Origin: Clostridia bacterium
Lineage (GTDB): Bacteria; Bacillota; Clostridia; UBA1212; UBA1255
Direction: 5' to 3'
NCBI GenBank assembly: GCA_016287565.1
Contig: JAEFAM010000018.1
Coordinates: forward strand, 1 to 39,501
DNA: 39,501 nucleotides
The position numbers and the translations under genes were made by a program. This document shows, in pieces, positions 1-6,549 of the stretch. Below the pieces are notes generated by a model. That model saw only the letters and a program-made list of their open reading frames with translations. It was not told the origin of the DNA and made no database searches. The first letter of the stretch is position 1; each line of letters begins with the position of its first letter.

Positions 1-599
1 GCTCTCGAAGGATGCAGCCCGTCCGGCATATATATCTCCTGTATCACCGGGATCTTAGGCTGCAGGCCCGAATCTTTCCACAGATCCAGCACCGGGATCG
101 AATAATACTCGCACACCTCGCGGATGATATCCACGTACAGCTTCAAAGGCGCGTTGGACCCAACGGGCTTGACGCCGTCGCCCCGCGGATCGTCCTCGTT
201 CAGGCGGTGAAGGGGAGTGATGAACACGATCTCGGCCCTGGGATACTTTTCTTTCAGGTCGATTATTGTCCTGTGCACGGCGCCGTAGAACGTGTCAACG
301 GTGCGGTCGGTCATCATTCCGATCTGGGCGTCTCCGTGGCCGAAATCGTTGGTGCCGCCGAACACTACGACAACGTCCGCGTCGGGATCCATATCGGGTA
401 TCCTGCTGGCGAAATACTTGTCGAACTCCGGATTCGCGGACACGTAGAAATTGTTCGCCAAACGGGTGCCTCCGATGCCGTAATTCCGGCAAATCGCCCC
501 GGTCTGCTCTGCGATCATTTCGTCGAACCTGTAGTCGGTGCCGCAGCCCTGAGTGATGCTGTCGCCCAGGAAATTGATTTTCTTGCCCTTTAATTCCAT
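1..599 (-). CDS. SGNH/GDSL-family hydrolase, 3' end outside window
   Basis: Reading from the ATG at 599 leftwards gives an open frame of 199 codons with no stop before the window edge. The N-terminus MELKGKKINFLGDSITQG carries SGNH block I (GDSIT), block III follows as FGGTNDFG, and DGLHPS near the window edge is block V with the catalytic Asp and His. All parts of the Ser/Asp/His triad and the Gly/Asn oxyanion positions are therefore present. Members of this family are lipases or esterases, often carbohydrate deacetylases. No signal peptide is visible, so a cytoplasmic esterase is most likely. A purine-rich GAAGGGG lies about 6 nt before the ATG. It sits 48 bp downstream of the ABC exporter gene on the same strand and is probably cotranscribed with it. 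The substrate cannot be read from sequence. Confidence 0.9.
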   Translation of the reverse strand, partial: MELKGKKINFLGDSITQGCGTDYRFDEMIAEQTGAICRNYGIGGTRLANNFYVSANPEFDKYFASRIPDMDPDADVVVVFGGTNDFGHGDAQIGMMTDRTVDTFYGAVHRTIIDLKEKYPRAEIVFITPLHRLNEDDPRGDGVKPVGSNAPLKLYVDIIREVCEYYSIPVLDLWKDSGLQPKIPVIQEIYMPDGLHPSR

Positions 600-647
600 A
601 AAAACCCCTTCTTTTTCGTATATTTATCCGATCATGCCCGTCGGCAT

Positions 648-2462
648 TTAAGTATCGATGGCAGCGAAACTGCCCCGGTCCGGAGCGAAGCCGTTGTCGA
701 CGCCGTCTTCCTCACGGAACTGGAGCGAGTATAACTGCCTGTATATGCCGTTGTCAATGGCCATCAGTTCCTCGTGGGTGCCCTGCTCCACCACCTTGCC
801 GCCGGAGATCAGCGCGATCTCGTCGGCGTTGCGGATCGTTGACAGGCGGTGCGCGACCACTATGGTGGTGCGGCCCTTGCACAGTTCGTCAAGAGACTCC
901 TGGATCAGTATCTCGGTGGTGTTGTCCAGCGCGGAAGTGGCCTCGTCAAGTATCAATATGGCGGGATCTTTAAGGAACACTCTCGCGATTGAAAGCCGCT
1001 GCTTCTGGCCGCCGGAGAGCTTCACGCCCCGTTCGCCTATCTCGCTGTCGTAGCCCTTCTCCAGTGTCATTACGTAGTTGTGTATATTGGCCCGTTTGGC
1101 GGCCTCGATCATCTCTTCCTCCGTGGCGTCCAGGCGGCCGTACATAATGTTGTCCCGGATGGTCCCGCCGAACAGGAACACGTCCTGCTGAACGATGCCT
1201 ATGTTTCTTCGGAGCGATTCCCGGGTGACGTCCCGGACGTCGATGCCGTCGATCCTGATGCTGCCTTCCGTCAACGGATAGAAGGCGGGGATAAGGTGGC
1301 AGAGCGTCGTCTTGCCGCCGCCGGAGGGACCCACGAGAGCCAGTTTTTTGCCCTTCTCCACGTGAAGCGAGATGCCGTCGATCACGTTGCCCGCGCCGTA
1401 GCTGAAGTGAATGTCGTCAATGTCGATGTCGCCCTCCACGCGGTCAAGGGATATTGCCCCGGGCGCGTCTTCTTCGGGCGGCTCGTCAATTATTTCCAGG
1501 AACCGCGCGAAGCCGGTGACGCCGTTCTGGTACTGCTCCATGAATCCGATCAGTGTGGTGATGGGGGAAATGAACAGGTTCACGGACACGATGAAAGTAG
1601 AATATTCTCCAAAATTGATGCGGCCCGCGTACAGATACAGGCCGCCGGCGATAAGTATCACCACGTTGAACGCGTCGGTAATGAAGGAGGTGGAAGAATG
1701 GAACCGGGCCATGGCTTTGTACGACTTGCGGCAGGCCTCCCTGAACAGCGAATTGCTCTTCTCGAACTCTTCCTGCTCCTTCTCCGAATTCGTGTATGCC
1801 TTGGTGACCCGTATGCCGGTGATGGAGCTCTCGATAGAAGCGTTGATCATTGCCGTGGTCTTCCGACGCTCCGTGAACGCCTCGCGCATCTTCTTGCGGC
1901 AGATCCCGGCCACCACCGCCAGCACGGGGGCGCAGACGAAAATGATCAGCGTAAGCTGCACGTTGATGGTGCTAAGGTATATAAAGGACCCCACGATCAT
2001 TATGCAGCTGATGAAAAGATTTTCCGGGCCGTGATGGGCAAGCTCGCTGACGTCGAAAAGGTCGCTGGTGATCCGGGTCAATATCTTGCCCGTTTCGTGG
2101 TCGTCAAAGAAGGAGAAAGGCAGTTTCTGCAGGTGCGCGAACAGGTCGGAACGCATCTGTTCCTGCATTCCCACGCCTATCATATGGCCCCAGTACTGGA
2201 CGAAATACCTCAGCAGCATGCGCACTATGTACAGTCCCAGTACGGCAGATCCGGCGGCAATAATGGCGCCGTACAGCTTGTTGGGTATGTAGTCGTTCAG
2301 CATCAGGTTGGTGATCACCGGATAGACCATTCCGATGAGCGAAATGAAAAGCGAAGCCAGCATATCGAGAGCAAACGCCTTTTTATGCGGCTGATAGTAT
2401 TGGACAAACCTTCTGAACAAATGAGGCGGCCTGGGGGGTTTAGATTCTCTGTTGTCGTCCAT
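648..2462 (-). CDS. ABC exporter half-transporter (MsbA/LmrA-type multidrug/lipid exporter family)
   Basis: The 604-residue protein has an N-terminal six-helix ABC transporter transmembrane domain (about residues 25-310) fused to a nucleotide-binding domain. The NBD shows Walker A GPSGGGKTT at about 377-385, signature LSGGQKQR at about 481-488, Walker B ILILDEATSALD at about 501-512 and the H-loop in VVAHRLSTI at about 533-541. The motifs are intact, so a homodimeric ATP-driven exporter in the cytoplasmic membrane is expected. Members of this family move lipids, drugs or peptides; the cargo is not evident here. The start ATG at 2462 follows a CGGAAG Shine-Dalgarno-like stretch. A consensus sigma-A promoter lies about 110 bp upstream, and the SGNH hydrolase gene follows 48 bp downstream. 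Confidence 0.95.
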   Translation of the reverse strand: MDDNRESKPPRPPHLFRRFVQYYQPHKKAFALDMLASLFISLIGMVYPVITNLMLNDYIPNKLYGAIIAAGSAVLGLYIVRMLLRYFVQYWGHMIGVGMQEQMRSDLFAHLQKLPFSFFDDHETGKILTRITSDLFDVSELAHHGPENLFISCIMIVGSFIYLSTINVQLTLIIFVCAPVLAVVAGICRKKMREAFTERRKTTAMINASIESSITGIRVTKAYTNSEKEQEEFEKSNSLFREACRKSYKAMARFHSSTSFITDAFNVVILIAGGLYLYAGRINFGEYSTFIVSVNLFISPITTLIGFMEQYQNGVTGFARFLEIIDEPPEEDAPGAISLDRVEGDIDIDDIHFSYGAGNVIDGISLHVEKGKKLALVGPSGGGKTTLCHLIPAFYPLTEGSIRIDGIDVRDVTRESLRRNIGIVQQDVFLFGGTIRDNIMYGRLDATEEEMIEAAKRANIHNYVMTLEKGYDSEIGERGVKLSGGQKQRLSIARVFLKDPAILILDEATSALDNTTEILIQESLDELCKGRTTIVVAHRLSTIRNADEIALISGGKVVEQGTHEELMAIDNGIYRQLYSLQFREEDGVDNGFAPDRGSFAAIDT

Positions 2463-2572
2463 GCTTCCGTGCTCCCGTTATGAGGGCCGCGTCGATCAAC
2501 GCGGCGCTGTTTTGCACGGCGCGTTTTCCGGCAAATCAACGTGCCGTATCCTGCCGAGCTTTTAACGCGTTA

Positions 2573-2601
2573 ATTATATGACGGAACAGCGTTTTAGTCA
2601 A
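2573..2601 (-). promoter_or_regulatory. sigma-A promoter of the ABC exporter gene
   Basis: On the minus strand, TTGACT (2596-2601) and a perfect TATAAT (2573-2578) are separated by exactly 17 bp. Transcription would start near 2566 and give a leader of about 100 nt. The leader contains a small perfect hairpin (2486-2505, 7-bp stem, arms GCCGCGT/ACGCGGC) shortly before the start codon. The -35 box overlaps the T-tract of the terminator of the gene upstream. Confidence 0.75.
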
Positions 2602-2638
2602 ATAAAAGCGGTCCGGCAGGTCAAGGCCGCCGGGCCGC
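2599..2638 (-). terminator. Rho-independent terminator after the 2680-4635 gene
   Basis: On the minus strand a GC-rich stem with 10-nt arms (2629-2638 and 2608-2617, GCGGCCCGGC against GCCGGACCGC, one mismatched pair) is followed directly by TTTTATTTG. It lies about 40 bp after the stop of the membrane-protein gene and would end the regulator/membrane-protein transcript. Confidence 0.75.
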
Positions 2639-2679
2639 GAAGGGGCAATATGAAGTCGTGCTTCTGCGTGTCTGCGCCG

Positions 2680-4635
2680 TCAGAGCGTCGACAGATCCAC
2701 CACCTGCACGCTTCCGAACAGGTGTGCATGTCCCCGACAGCCGTACTCGAACGACTCGGGGTCAACGGTATCGGATATCACTTCGGTATAGAGACAGAGC
2801 CACCCGTCTCTGACCTCCCAGTGGCAGTAGCTTTTGAAACTCTGCTCGAGATCGCCCGGTTCTTTCAGCTTTCCGGGCACGATCTGATCTCTTATCTGCT
2901 GAATGAGCGCGGCTTCATACCCTGCCATCTGCTCGGCAGAGATCTCGTAACGCATAAGCCCTTCCGGGTAGCAGCGCTCCGGATACATGTCAGGGAAGTC
3001 GGTGCCGTTGCGATATTTAGGCGTATACCTGCCGTTGTGATACTCATATTCGTAGTACCAGTTAAGGTTCTTGCCGCCCAGCGTTATAATGAACCGCACG
3101 TACCACCAGCTGTTGTCGTCATACATGCGGCTGACAGTGACGTTCAGGCGGTCGAAGGGCAATCCGGCGAACTCCGGATATTGCTCCGTCAAAGCCTGCC
3201 GCGACAGTGTGATCAATTCTTCGTCGCCGGCGGGGGAGGCGGGAGGATCGGTATGCGGAGGAGGATCGGTATGCGGGGGATCGGTGCGGGGCGGATCCGT
3301 CGGTACGGGCGTTTCGATGCAGATCGTTGGCGTGGACGTGAGCGGAGGCGTCTGGGGAACGGCCGTTGCCGTGGGCGTCGGTGTGGCGGGAGATTTAGCG
3401 GCACGGAACAGTCCGGCAGCGTCGAAATCGTCGTCAATATATCCGTCCACGCCGTACAGCACCGCCAGCATCATTATCCTTTTGTACATGCCCGGCGTCG
3501 TCTCGCTGTTAACGGTCGCGATCTGATCATTCTCAAAGGTCTCCATGCGTTTGCTTGCCAGGAGCAGCTGGACAAGGGGCAGCAGGGAGGGATTGTTATT
3601 GACGGAAATCAGCCTCTCCGCCCGTATCGAATTGTCGTCTGAAAAGTACAGATACGGTGACTCGAAGCAGCGGTATAGTTCGAATCCGAAATTGTCGGCA
3701 GCCAGCGTCAATATATACCCTGGACACTCAGAATCGTAGCTCGTACTCAGCACGAAGGCCAATGTGCCATCTTTGTGGTTCAGTGATACCGTCTCTATCG
3801 TTCTGTCCGCACCTTCTCCGGGGCGATAACCCGTTTCGGCACCCGGGATGCTGCATACTCCTTTAGCGGCGAAAAGCAGCGCGATAGACGCCTCCGGCAT
3901 GTTCTCATTCGCCAGTCCTGTCCAGCTCTCATAATAACTGAGCAGCAGGTTCCGTTCCTTGGGGTCGCCGGTCTCTTCATAGATTCCGGAAGAGATCATG
4001 ACGGAAAAATCGTTGTCTTTGGTGGCGAAAGAGACGCTGTCCGAAGGCAGCTCGCTGCCGTGGGCGTCGAAAGCCATGATCGAGGCGTCGTTTCCGATCA
4101 GTTCCGCCACGGTGCGCATAACGTTGGCCGATACGCGGGCTTCTCCGAGCTTCTCGCCCTTTGCCACAGTTTCGTAATTCGCCAGCCTGTTTTCGCCGCC
4201 GGCGTTTTCCAGCCGGTACTGTTCGGCGCGGCCGCTGCCGTCGCCGTTTTTAAAGAAAAGCATATAGTCAACGGTCCCGTTGCTCTTTCTGAATGCTACG
4301 AAATAGGACGCCGCCGCGTTGGGATCAACGGCCTGGTCCGGATCCGATGTATTGCCGTTCACCTCATCGGACGGGCCTTCCGTAGGCACGTTCACCAGCG
4401 GATCACGCTTGCTGCCGTTGTTCCGGTTCTTCATCACCGCCACCGTGATCACGGTCAACGTCGCTATCAGCGCCACCGCCACCAGTATGGGGGACAATAC
4501 GTTCCAGCCGCTCTTGCCGCTGCCTCTGCTGCGCTTCCGCGCCGTTCCGGCGAAAGACGCCCCCGTCTCCGAGCGTTCGACCAGTTTCTGGTCAACGTCG
4601 TTGAATGCGTTATATAGATCATTTCTGTTCATCAT
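2680..4635 (-). CDS. Single-pass membrane protein, putative regulator partner (anti-sigma-like), unknown extracellular domain
   Basis: The 651-residue protein starts with a short polar cytoplasmic segment (about 1-44, with NDLYNAFNDVDQKLVE), then one transmembrane helix (about 46-68) and a large predicted extracellular part. A Pro/Thr-rich linker (about 411-469, repeated TDPP units) separates two extracellular regions. I recognise no catalytic domain. The N-terminus overlaps the XRE/sigma-4 gene by ATGA, so the two are translationally coupled. The second ATG (4632) has better spacing to the GGAGG. The same architecture appears in 34217-36466, which is coupled to an ECF sigma factor. That parallel supports, but does not prove, a role as a membrane sensor that holds its regulator. 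A terminator follows. Confidence 0.75.
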   Translation of the reverse strand: MMNRNDLYNAFNDVDQKLVERSETGASFAGTARKRSRGSGKSGWNVLSPILVAVALIATLTVITVAVMKNRNNGSKRDPLVNVPTEGPSDEVNGNTSDPDQAVDPNAAASYFVAFRKSNGTVDYMLFFKNGDGSGRAEQYRLENAGGENRLANYETVAKGEKLGEARVSANVMRTVAELIGNDASIMAFDAHGSELPSDSVSFATKDNDFSVMISSGIYEETGDPKERNLLLSYYESWTGLANENMPEASIALLFAAKGVCSIPGAETGYRPGEGADRTIETVSLNHKDGTLAFVLSTSYDSECPGYILTLAADNFGFELYRCFESPYLYFSDDNSIRAERLISVNNNPSLLPLVQLLLASKRMETFENDQIATVNSETTPGMYKRIMMLAVLYGVDGYIDDDFDAAGLFRAAKSPATPTPTATAVPQTPPLTSTPTICIETPVPTDPPRTDPPHTDPPPHTDPPASPAGDEELITLSRQALTEQYPEFAGLPFDRLNVTVSRMYDDNSWWYVRFIITLGGKNLNWYYEYEYHNGRYTPKYRNGTDFPDMYPERCYPEGLMRYEISAEQMAGYEAALIQQIRDQIVPGKLKEPGDLEQSFKSYCHWEVRDGWLCLYTEVISDTVDPESFEYGCRGHAHLFGSVQVVDLSTL

Positions 4636-5084
4636 TGCACCTCCTTGAGATACTTCTTCAACTTCCTGCGGGTCCTGGCCAGCACGGAGCGGACGTAATT
4701 GTCCCCGACGCCGTACCTTTCACCGATCTCCGCCGGAGTCTCATGGAACCGGTAACGTCTGACGAAAACGTCGCAGGCCTTGTCCGGCAGCGTCTTCAGG
4801 AAGCGGTTCAGAATCGACGCCACCGCGGCCCCGTTGCCCGGCGCCCCCTCCGAAGGCAGGCATTCCGCCAGCTCCTCCAGTATGACGTCCTCCTCGCTGA
4901 CTATCCGCTCCGGGTCGACCCCCAGCGCCGCCGCGATCTGCTCAACGGTCCTGTAGTCCGGCTTCCTCTCGCCGGACTCCCACTTGCACACCAGCTCCCT
5001 GGACACGAACAGCTTCTCCGCCAGTTCCTGCTGGGTCAATCCCCGTTCTTTTCTTATTTCTGCGATCCGGCTCCCGGGTCCCAT
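4632..5084 (-). CDS. XRE-type HTH fused to a sigma-70 region-4-like domain, transcription regulator
   Basis: The 150-residue protein has two DNA-binding modules. Residues about 5-60 are a Cro/C1 helix-turn-helix (RKERGLTQQELAEKLFVS and a following WESGERKPDYRTVEQIA). Residues about 95-147 resemble sigma region 4 (LPDKACDVFVRRYRF, then PAEIGERYGVGDNYVRSVLARTRRKL). No sigma region 2 is present, so it is probably not a complete sigma factor. It may act as a DNA-binding regulator or in a split sigma arrangement. GGAGG lies 9 nt before the ATG. The gene overlaps the membrane-protein gene downstream by ATGA. A palindrome array upstream (5107-5258) is a strong candidate for its autoregulatory operator. 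The domain calls are secure; the function is inferred. Confidence 0.85.
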   Translation of the reverse strand: MGPGSRIAEIRKERGLTQQELAEKLFVSRELVCKWESGERKPDYRTVEQIAAALGVDPERIVSEEDVILEELAECLPSEGAPGNGAAVASILNRFLKTLPDKACDVFVRRYRFHETPAEIGERYGVGDNYVRSVLARTRRKLKKYLKEVQ

Positions 5085-5106
5085 GCGCCTTTGCCTCCGT
5101 CGATCG

Positions 5107-5258
5107 TCGACCGTCGATAGTTAACAGTTGGTCGTTAACAATTGATCGTAGATCGTCAACAGTTGATCGTTAACAGTTGATCGTTGATCGTCAACAGCTG
5201 ATCGTTGATCGTCAACAGCTGATCGTTGATCGTCAACAGCTGATCGTTGATCGTCAAC
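5107..5258 (-). promoter_or_regulatory. Tandem palindromic operator-like array upstream of the XRE/sigma-4 gene
   Basis: Four identical 13-bp palindromes GTTGATCGTCAAC start at 5183, 5204, 5225 and 5246, exactly 21 bp apart, which is two helical turns. Imperfect copies start at about 5127, 5148 and 5162, and a more degenerate one lies near 5107. Each is an inverted repeat GTTGA-N3-TCAAC. The array sits between the XRE/sigma-4 start codon and a weak promoter candidate, as expected for cooperative binding of a dimeric HTH regulator along one DNA face. Binding by the neighbouring regulator is inference. Confidence 0.65.
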
Positions 5259-5294
5259 CTTCTTTTGACTGTGCTCGAGCTTTCAGTCGCCTTG

Positions 5295-5323
5295 ATTATA
5301 TTTCAACAACGCAAAGGACGCAA
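5295..5323 (-). promoter_or_regulatory. Candidate promoter of the XRE/sigma-4 operon
   Basis: On the minus strand a perfect TATAAT (5295-5300) stands 17 bp from a poor -35 match, TTGCGT (5318-5323). It lies beyond the palindrome array, so the array would be in the transcribed leader. The weak -35 suggests activator dependence, or that the true promoter lies inside the array. Confidence 0.35.
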
Positions 5324-5347
5324 GGTACAAAACGCAACAAGAAGAGT

Positions 5348-5600
5348 TGAACCCTTTCCGGTTAAGTGAATGAGGCAGGGTTCAGCTAAATTCGCCCTGC
5401 GGGCGAGCTAAATTGCGCGTGAGGCGCAGCTAAATTCGGCTTCGCCGAGCTAAATTCGTGCTGACGCACGAGTGAGATTAATCCTTTGGATGAGTGATAT
5501 TGCGCTTCGCGCAGTGATATTCGGCTTCGCCGAGTGATAATCATCCTTCGGATGAGTGATGTTTGTGCTGACGCACGAGTAATATTGCGCACTGCGTGCT
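5348..5600 (+). repeat. Hairpin array, cluster 1, forward orientation (about 10 units)
   Basis: After a larger hairpin with arms TGAACCCT (5348-5355) and AGGGTTCA (5377-5384), about ten short units follow from 5385. Each unit is a near-constant 8-nt linker plus a different small hairpin. The first four linkers are GCTAAATT; the later ones are GTGATATT or close variants. Hairpins include CGCCCTGCGGGCG, CGGCTTCGCCG, CGTGCTGACGCACG, GCGCTTCGCGC and CATCCTTCGGATG. Stem sequences vary between units while the linker is kept. No coding gene is credible here. Confidence 0.85.
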
Positions 5601-5639
5601 GCGAAACACTTCCTTCGCCTGTGCCAAGGGCCTTGCGCT

Positions 5640-5972
5640 GTCTCGAAGTGAGAGATGAGTGCAAAACGCCCAGAATTTGCCTCTTAATCCGGATTTCTGG
5701 GCGTTTTCGTAAAGGCGGCGCTGCTTCAAAGCCAGAAACGAGCGCGAAACGCCCGGTTTTTGCCTCTTAACCCGGATTTCTGGGCGTTTTCATAAAGGTG
5801 GCGCTGTCTCAAAGACAGAAATGAGCGCAAAACGCCCAGAATTTACATCTTAACCCGGATTTCTGGGCGTTTTCATAAAGGTGGCGCTGTCTCAAAGCCA
5901 GAAATGAGCGAGAAACGCCCAGAATTTGCCTCTTAACCCGGATTTCTGGGCGTTTTCGTAAAAGTTGCGCTG
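5640..5972 (+). repeat. 83-bp tandem repeats, cluster 1 (four copies)
   Basis: Four copies recur with an exact 83-bp period; the ACGCC motif starts at 5666, 5749, 5832 and 5915. Each copy holds a stem of about 13 bp (AAAACGCCCAGAA against TTCTGGGCGTTTT) around an 18-nt loop with CCTCTTAA and CCGGA, then a spacer with GCGCTGTCTCAAAGCCAGAAATGAGCG. The stem followed by TTTT looks like an intrinsic terminator, repeated. The second copy carries a CCGGTT change in the left arm. The same unit occurs three times at 37580-37860. Confidence 0.9.
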
Positions 5973-6009
5973 CCTGATAGCTCAAAATGAGCTTGAGATC
6001 AAATCCGCC

Positions 6010-6180
6010 TTTGCTCGTCCGCAGGACGAATTAAGCTGAAAGCCAACGGCTTTCAATTTCGCTGCCGCAAAGCGGCAATTTCGCCGGACTCTGACACTCT
6101 TACCTGACCTGTCAGGGTTCGATTTAGCTGTGAGCGCAAGCGAACAATTTAGCTCGCGCGCAAGCGCGAATTTAGCTGAA
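6010..6180 (-). repeat. Hairpin array with AATTTAGC/AATTTCGC linkers, cluster 1
   Basis: Small hairpins are joined by AATTAAGC, AATTTCGC or AATTTAGC, the reverse complements of the GCTAAATT-type linkers seen at 5385-5460. Hairpins include CGTCCGCAGGACG, TGAAAGCCAACGGCTTTC and TGCCGCAAAGCGGC. A longer imperfect hairpin around CTGACAC...TGTCAGGGTTC lies at about 6090-6130. The array is in the opposite orientation to the first part of the cluster. No gene is visible. Confidence 0.75.
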
Positions 6181-6220
6181 CCCAGGTGCTTTCAGTTAAG
6201 GCGCCGGTGTTCGACCTCAC

Positions 6221-6452
6221 TCCGCGCAGCGGAATATCACTCATCCGAAGGATGAACATCACTCGGCCGTCAGGCTGAATATCACTGCGCCTCGCGCAAT
6301 ATCACTCGACGAAGTCGAATATCACTCATCCGAAGGATGAACATCACTCGGCCGTCAGGCCGAATATCACTGCGCCCCGCGCAATATCACTCGACGAAGT
6401 CGAATATCACTCATCCGAAGGATGAATATCACTCGCCGCAGTCGAATATCAC
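6221..6452 (-). repeat. Hairpin array, cluster 1, reverse orientation (11 units) with an 85-bp higher-order repeat
   Basis: Eleven short hairpins are separated by AATATCAC (or ACATCAC), the reverse complement of the GTGATATT linker. The unit order TCATCC.., TCGGCC.., TGCGCC.., TCGACG.. repeats as a block: the TCATCCGAAGGATG hairpin starts at 6241, 6326 and 6411, an exact 85-bp period. The array therefore grew in part by duplication of four-unit blocks. It ends 30 bp before the PBP promoter. Confidence 0.9.
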
Positions 6453-6481
6453 TCTCTAAAGGCAACAGCCGCTCCCCTCAG

Positions 6482-6510
6482 TAGACACCCGCCCGCTTCT
6501 GTGATATAAT
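6482..6510 (+). promoter_or_regulatory. sigma-A promoter of the class A PBP gene
   Basis: TAGACA (6482-6487) and TATAAT (6505-6510) are separated by 17 bp. The expected start near 6517 gives a leader of about 33 nt that contains the AGGAGG ribosome binding site (6535-6540). The repeat array upstream is outside this transcript. Confidence 0.85.
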
Positions 6511-6549
6511 AAACTGAACTCGTATGACTGCGGCAGGAGGTGAAGGTCG

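Noticed and set aside
5385-6452. CRISPR array
   Set aside because: The constant part is only 8 nt, the variable part is palindromic and 11-15 nt, and no cas gene is present.
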